Below are positions 30,749 to 32,769 of a stretch of 32,769 bases of DNA, piece after piece. The stretch comes from DATKZH01 sp964475955 (GTDB lineage: Bacteria; Planctomycetota; Planctomycetia; Pirellulales; Thermoguttaceae). The position numbers were made by a program, and so were the translations under genes. Numbering within the stretch: position 1 is the stretch's first letter; every line of letters begins with the position of its first letter. The notes beneath the pieces were generated by a model, which searched no databases, had not been told where the DNA came from, and worked only from the letters and a program-made list of their open reading frames with translations. The stretch spans positions 1-32,769 of the forward strand of contig CAYYZY010000077.1 of NCBI GenBank assembly GCA_964475955.1. Direction: 5' to 3'.

Positions 30749-32164
30749 ATGCCCCCACACCGTCCCAACCGCCGCATGGCGCGGCGCCGCTTCCTCGCAC
30801 GCTCACTCGGCTCGGTCGGGCTCGTCGGACTTGGGCTCGCCGCGCGGCGGGCCGGGGCGGGCGCCGCGCCCGTCCTCGAAACGGGCGAAGGCACCGTCGA
30901 CACCACGCCGCCGCAGGGCATCGAGATGGCCGGCTTCCACCGGGCGCCGGGCAACGAGCGGCGCATCGCCGGCATCCGCAAGCCGACCGCCGCCCGGGCG
31001 CTGGTGCTCAAGCTGGGCGACAGGAGGGCGGCCGTCGTGTCGTTGGACATCGCGGGCGTGTCGCGTGAGTTTGCCGGGCGCGTTCAGAAGCGCGTGGCGG
31101 AGCAGGTCAAGATACCGGCCGCCAACGTGCGCGTTGCGGCGACGCACACGCACTCCATGCCCACGTTCCGCTACTTTCGCCAGTGGGGGGCGATCTCGCC
31201 GGGCTACATGGCCCGCGTGGAGGACGATTGCGTTCGCTCCGTCGCCCTGGCACAAGAAGACCTCGCCCCGGCCGAGCTGCGCGTGGGCCGCGCCCGGGTG
31301 AAGGACGGCAACTTCAACCGCACCACGAACGACTGGAAGACCGACGAGGCGTTCGGCCCCGACTCGACCGACGCCGACCGCTGGCTCGACACCATGCTTC
31401 ACGTCCTCCTCTTCGACCGTCGCGGCAAGCCGAACCTCCTCTGGTACCACTTCTCGGCCCACCCGGTCTGCTACACCGACGACCTGGCCGGCCCCGACTG
31501 GCCGGCCCTGGTGGCCGAGCACACCCGGGCGCGGCAGGAGCTTTCGCCCTCGTTCCTCCAGGGCCACTGCGGCGACGTCAACCCGGGGCCGGGCGAGCCC
31601 TCCTGGCTGGGCGTCCCCGAGCAGGTGGCCGAGGCGGTGTACGCGGGGCTCGCCCGGGCGGTGAGCGGGGCGAAGCCGGTTGCGGTCAACGTGCTCCGCG
31701 TACGGGCCGACGAGGTCGCGCTGCCGCTCGACGTGCCGTTGCTCCAGGCCCGGCTCGAGGCGTACCGCAAGGACCCGTCGCAGTGCAACAAGGGCACCTA
31801 CGTCGACGCCCGATTCGCCGCCGACTGGGCCGCAAGCGCCGCCAAGTGGCCGCCGGAGAAGACCACGCTGGCCGTGCCGGTCTCCACGCTCCAGCTCGGC
31901 GGCGCCGGCCTCCTCTTCCACCCGGCCGAGCTCTACAGCGGCTACGGCCTCACCGTCCGCCGCGACTCGCCGCTGGAGCACACCCTCGTGGTCGGCTACA
32001 CGGACGCCCTGATCGGCTACCTCCCCGATCCCACGGCCTACGAGACGGGCGAATACGCGGCGCTCACGGTTCCCGGAATCCTGGACCTTCCCCCCTTCAC
32101 CCCCCACGCCGTCCGGCAGTTCACGCAGGCGGCGGCTAGACTGCTGAAGGAGACGGTGGGATAG
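30749..32164 (+). CDS. Neutral/alkaline ceramidase-like protein, Tat-exported
   Basis: The 471-residue protein starts with a twin-arginine signal: ARRRFLARSLG (11-21), then a hydrophobic stretch and AGAGAAP. The mature part has the neutral ceramidase N-domain features: THTHSMPT, the zinc-ligand histidines in WYHFSAHPV, and GHCGDVNPGPG, which corresponds to the family's conserved GDVSPN segment. The C-terminal part (LFHPAELYSGYGL, then VVGYTDALIGYLPDPTAYETGEYAA) is also typical of this family. True ceramidases cleave the ceramide amide bond; planctomycete members are numerous and their substrates untested. I start at the ATG at 30749, which gives the Tat motif; an in-frame ATG at 30647 would add residues translated from the pyrimidine tract. 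The gene lies directly downstream of the FAD protein and may be co-transcribed. Confidence 0.82.
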   Translation: MPPHRPNRRMARRRFLARSLGSVGLVGLGLAARRAGAGAAPVLETGEGTVDTTPPQGIEMAGFHRAPGNERRIAGIRKPTAARALVLKLGDRRAAVVSLDIAGVSREFAGRVQKRVAEQVKIPAANVRVAATHTHSMPTFRYFRQWGAISPGYMARVEDDCVRSVALAQEDLAPAELRVGRARVKDGNFNRTTNDWKTDEAFGPDSTDADRWLDTMLHVLLFDRRGKPNLLWYHFSAHPVCYTDDLAGPDWPALVAEHTRARQELSPSFLQGHCGDVNPGPGEPSWLGVPEQVAEAVYAGLARAVSGAKPVAVNVLRVRADEVALPLDVPLLQARLEAYRKDPSQCNKGTYVDARFAADWAASAAKWPPEKTTLAVPVSTLQLGGAGLLFHPAELYSGYGLTVRRDSPLEHTLVVGYTDALIGYLPDPTAYETGEYAALTVPGILDLPPFTPHAVRQFTQAAARLLKETVG

Positions 32165-32192
32165 CGGGCACCCTCAAGGCGCACGGTGATTT

Positions 32193-32417
32193 AGCCCGCC
32201 AGCCGTGTTGCGTCTCGGGCACGGCGATCAGATGGACGTGATTGGGCATCAAACAATACGCCCAGACCTGCACCCGGTGCTCGGCACACCACTCGCCCAT
32301 CAGTTCCAGGTAGGCGGCGTAATCCTCCTCGCAGAAGAACGTCGTCTGCCGACGGTTCCCCCGCTGCGTAATATGGTGGGGCATCCCCGGAACCACGACA
32401 CGGGCAAGTCGAGCCAT
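32193..32417 (-). pseudogene. Truncated REP-associated tyrosine transposase (RAYT, Y1/IS200-like)
   Basis: The first 75 residues are a classic RAYT N-terminus: MARLARVVVPGMPHHITQRG, then NRRQTTFFCEEDYAAYLELM and VWAYCLMPNHVHLIAVPE, including the metal-binding H-V-H of HUH nucleases. Similarity ends after QHGWRA at about 32193, next to the ceramidase gene; the open frame runs on to 32136 with unrelated residues. Family members are about 150-230 residues and carry the catalytic tyrosine after this point, so this copy cannot be active. RAYTs mobilise or maintain REP-like palindromes, and such palindromes exist at 3-51 and 4821-4890; the pairing is suggestive but not proven. Confidence 0.9.
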
Positions 32418-32454
32418 ACGCCGACCCTACCAGCATCACGGTATTCGGGCAAGA

Positions 32455-32478
32455 GTTATGTATGGTGTCCCCGGAACT
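32455..32478. repeat. Conserved RAYT-flanking motif
   Basis: The stretch containing TATGGTGTCCCCGGAA lies about 40 bp upstream of the transposase start. From memory, its complement TTCCGGGGACACCATA recurs beside RAYT genes in planctomycetes and related bacteria, and may be a terminal or recognition sequence. Confidence 0.45.
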
Positions 32479-32533
32479 GCCCGGAGCCTCGCTTGGCCAG
32501 GCATCGGCCAATAGCTTCCTCCCCACCATGCCC

Positions 32534-32719
32534 CTACAACTTGTCCCGCGCGTCGTGGAACCTCTTCCACGCTGCCTTCGTTCTTGGATCGTCCTGGCCA
32601 TACAGAGCCTCCAATCTAATCGCTCTTCTCTGGAGGACTCCCAAGATACCGAGACGGGCGCCGCAGGGAGCATTCCGGTTTTGTAGGAGGAATTGATCTG
32701 GAAAAACACCTGTAACCGT
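32534..32719 (-). pseudogene. Possible C-terminal gene fragment
   Basis: A minus-strand frame open from 32719 to a TAG at 32534 ends LEALYGQDDPRTKAAWKRFH then DARDKL. That reads like the helical C-terminus of a real protein rather than shadow sequence. There is no in-frame ATG and a stop closes it upstream, so if it is real it is a remnant or a frameshifted end. I do not recognise the family. The rest of 32479-32769 shows nothing else I can support. Confidence 0.25.
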
Positions 32720-32769
32720 TCACGGAAGTGGCCCCGTGTTGCTGTCTTCGAAGGCGCGGCGGGGGCGTG

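Overview
The window is about 32.8 kb of GC-rich chromosomal DNA that reads as a planctomycete, most likely in the Pirellulales/Thermoguttaceae range. This is an inference from gene content: a formylglycine-type sulfatase, a membrane-anchored alpha-2-macroglobulin-like protein, a FAD-dependent oxidoreductase of the large secreted type, a Tat-exported ceramidase-like protein, tandem UroD-family proteins, a lysine-rich histone-H1-like peptide, and abundant intergenic short repeats and RAYT-type transposase debris. No rRNA, tRNA, CRISPR array or phage module was seen.

Layout. 1-4.9 kb: tandem palindromes, a cpYpsA/SLOG-like protein (+), a macroglobulin-like protein without a thioester domain (-), and a sulfatase gene (+) cut off after about one third of its length at a cluster of 25-bp repeats. 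4.9-9.3 kb: a DAACS dicarboxylate/amino-acid symporter; a compact accessory cassette (small HTH protein divergent from two overlapping genes, the second a Cys/His protein resembling DUF7689); then a minus-strand pair, COG3910-like ATPase and DUF89 phosphatase. 9.3-14 kb: a minus-strand group of two tandem UroD paralogs plus a MetH-activation-domain-like protein, suggesting corrinoid methyl-transfer chemistry, with a divergent sugar-phosphate isomerase/epimerase-like gene. 14-15 kb: about 1.07 kb without a gene, with unusual hairpins and A-tracts, then the histone-like gene. 15.5-22.6 kb: PP-loop tRNA-sulfurtransferase-like protein and RNase III (-), HtrA/DegP protease, a CbiA/CobB-like apparent pseudoenzyme and the MgtE magnesium transporter (+). 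22.6-27.6 kb: galactokinase and a Na+/sugar symporter (-), divergent from a LacZ-type beta-galactosidase that has lost its catalytic barrel. 27.6-32.8 kb: a two-domain FAD protein with HEAT-like repeats, a ceramidase-like protein, and a truncated RAYT transposase.

How it fits together. The galK-symporter pair with a dead lacZ looks like a lactose/galactose locus that has lost lactose cleavage, unless another beta-galactosidase exists. The two UroDs and the MetH-activation-like protein form a plausible corrinoid-dependent unit, but no corrinoid-binding protein is present here. The recurrent theme is erosion and repeat traffic: a 3'-truncated sulfatase, an internally deleted lacZ, a truncated transposase, a macroglobulin lacking its TED, and several families of short palindromes or heptamers that overlap start or stop codons. 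One 49-bp hairpin element occurs twice, once between genes and once in frame inside the FAD-protein gene.

The best candidate for an undescribed system is the three-gene cassette at 6523-7605. The most unusual sequence-level observation is the in-frame mobile hairpin at 28610-28658. All family assignments come from reading motifs, not from database searches.
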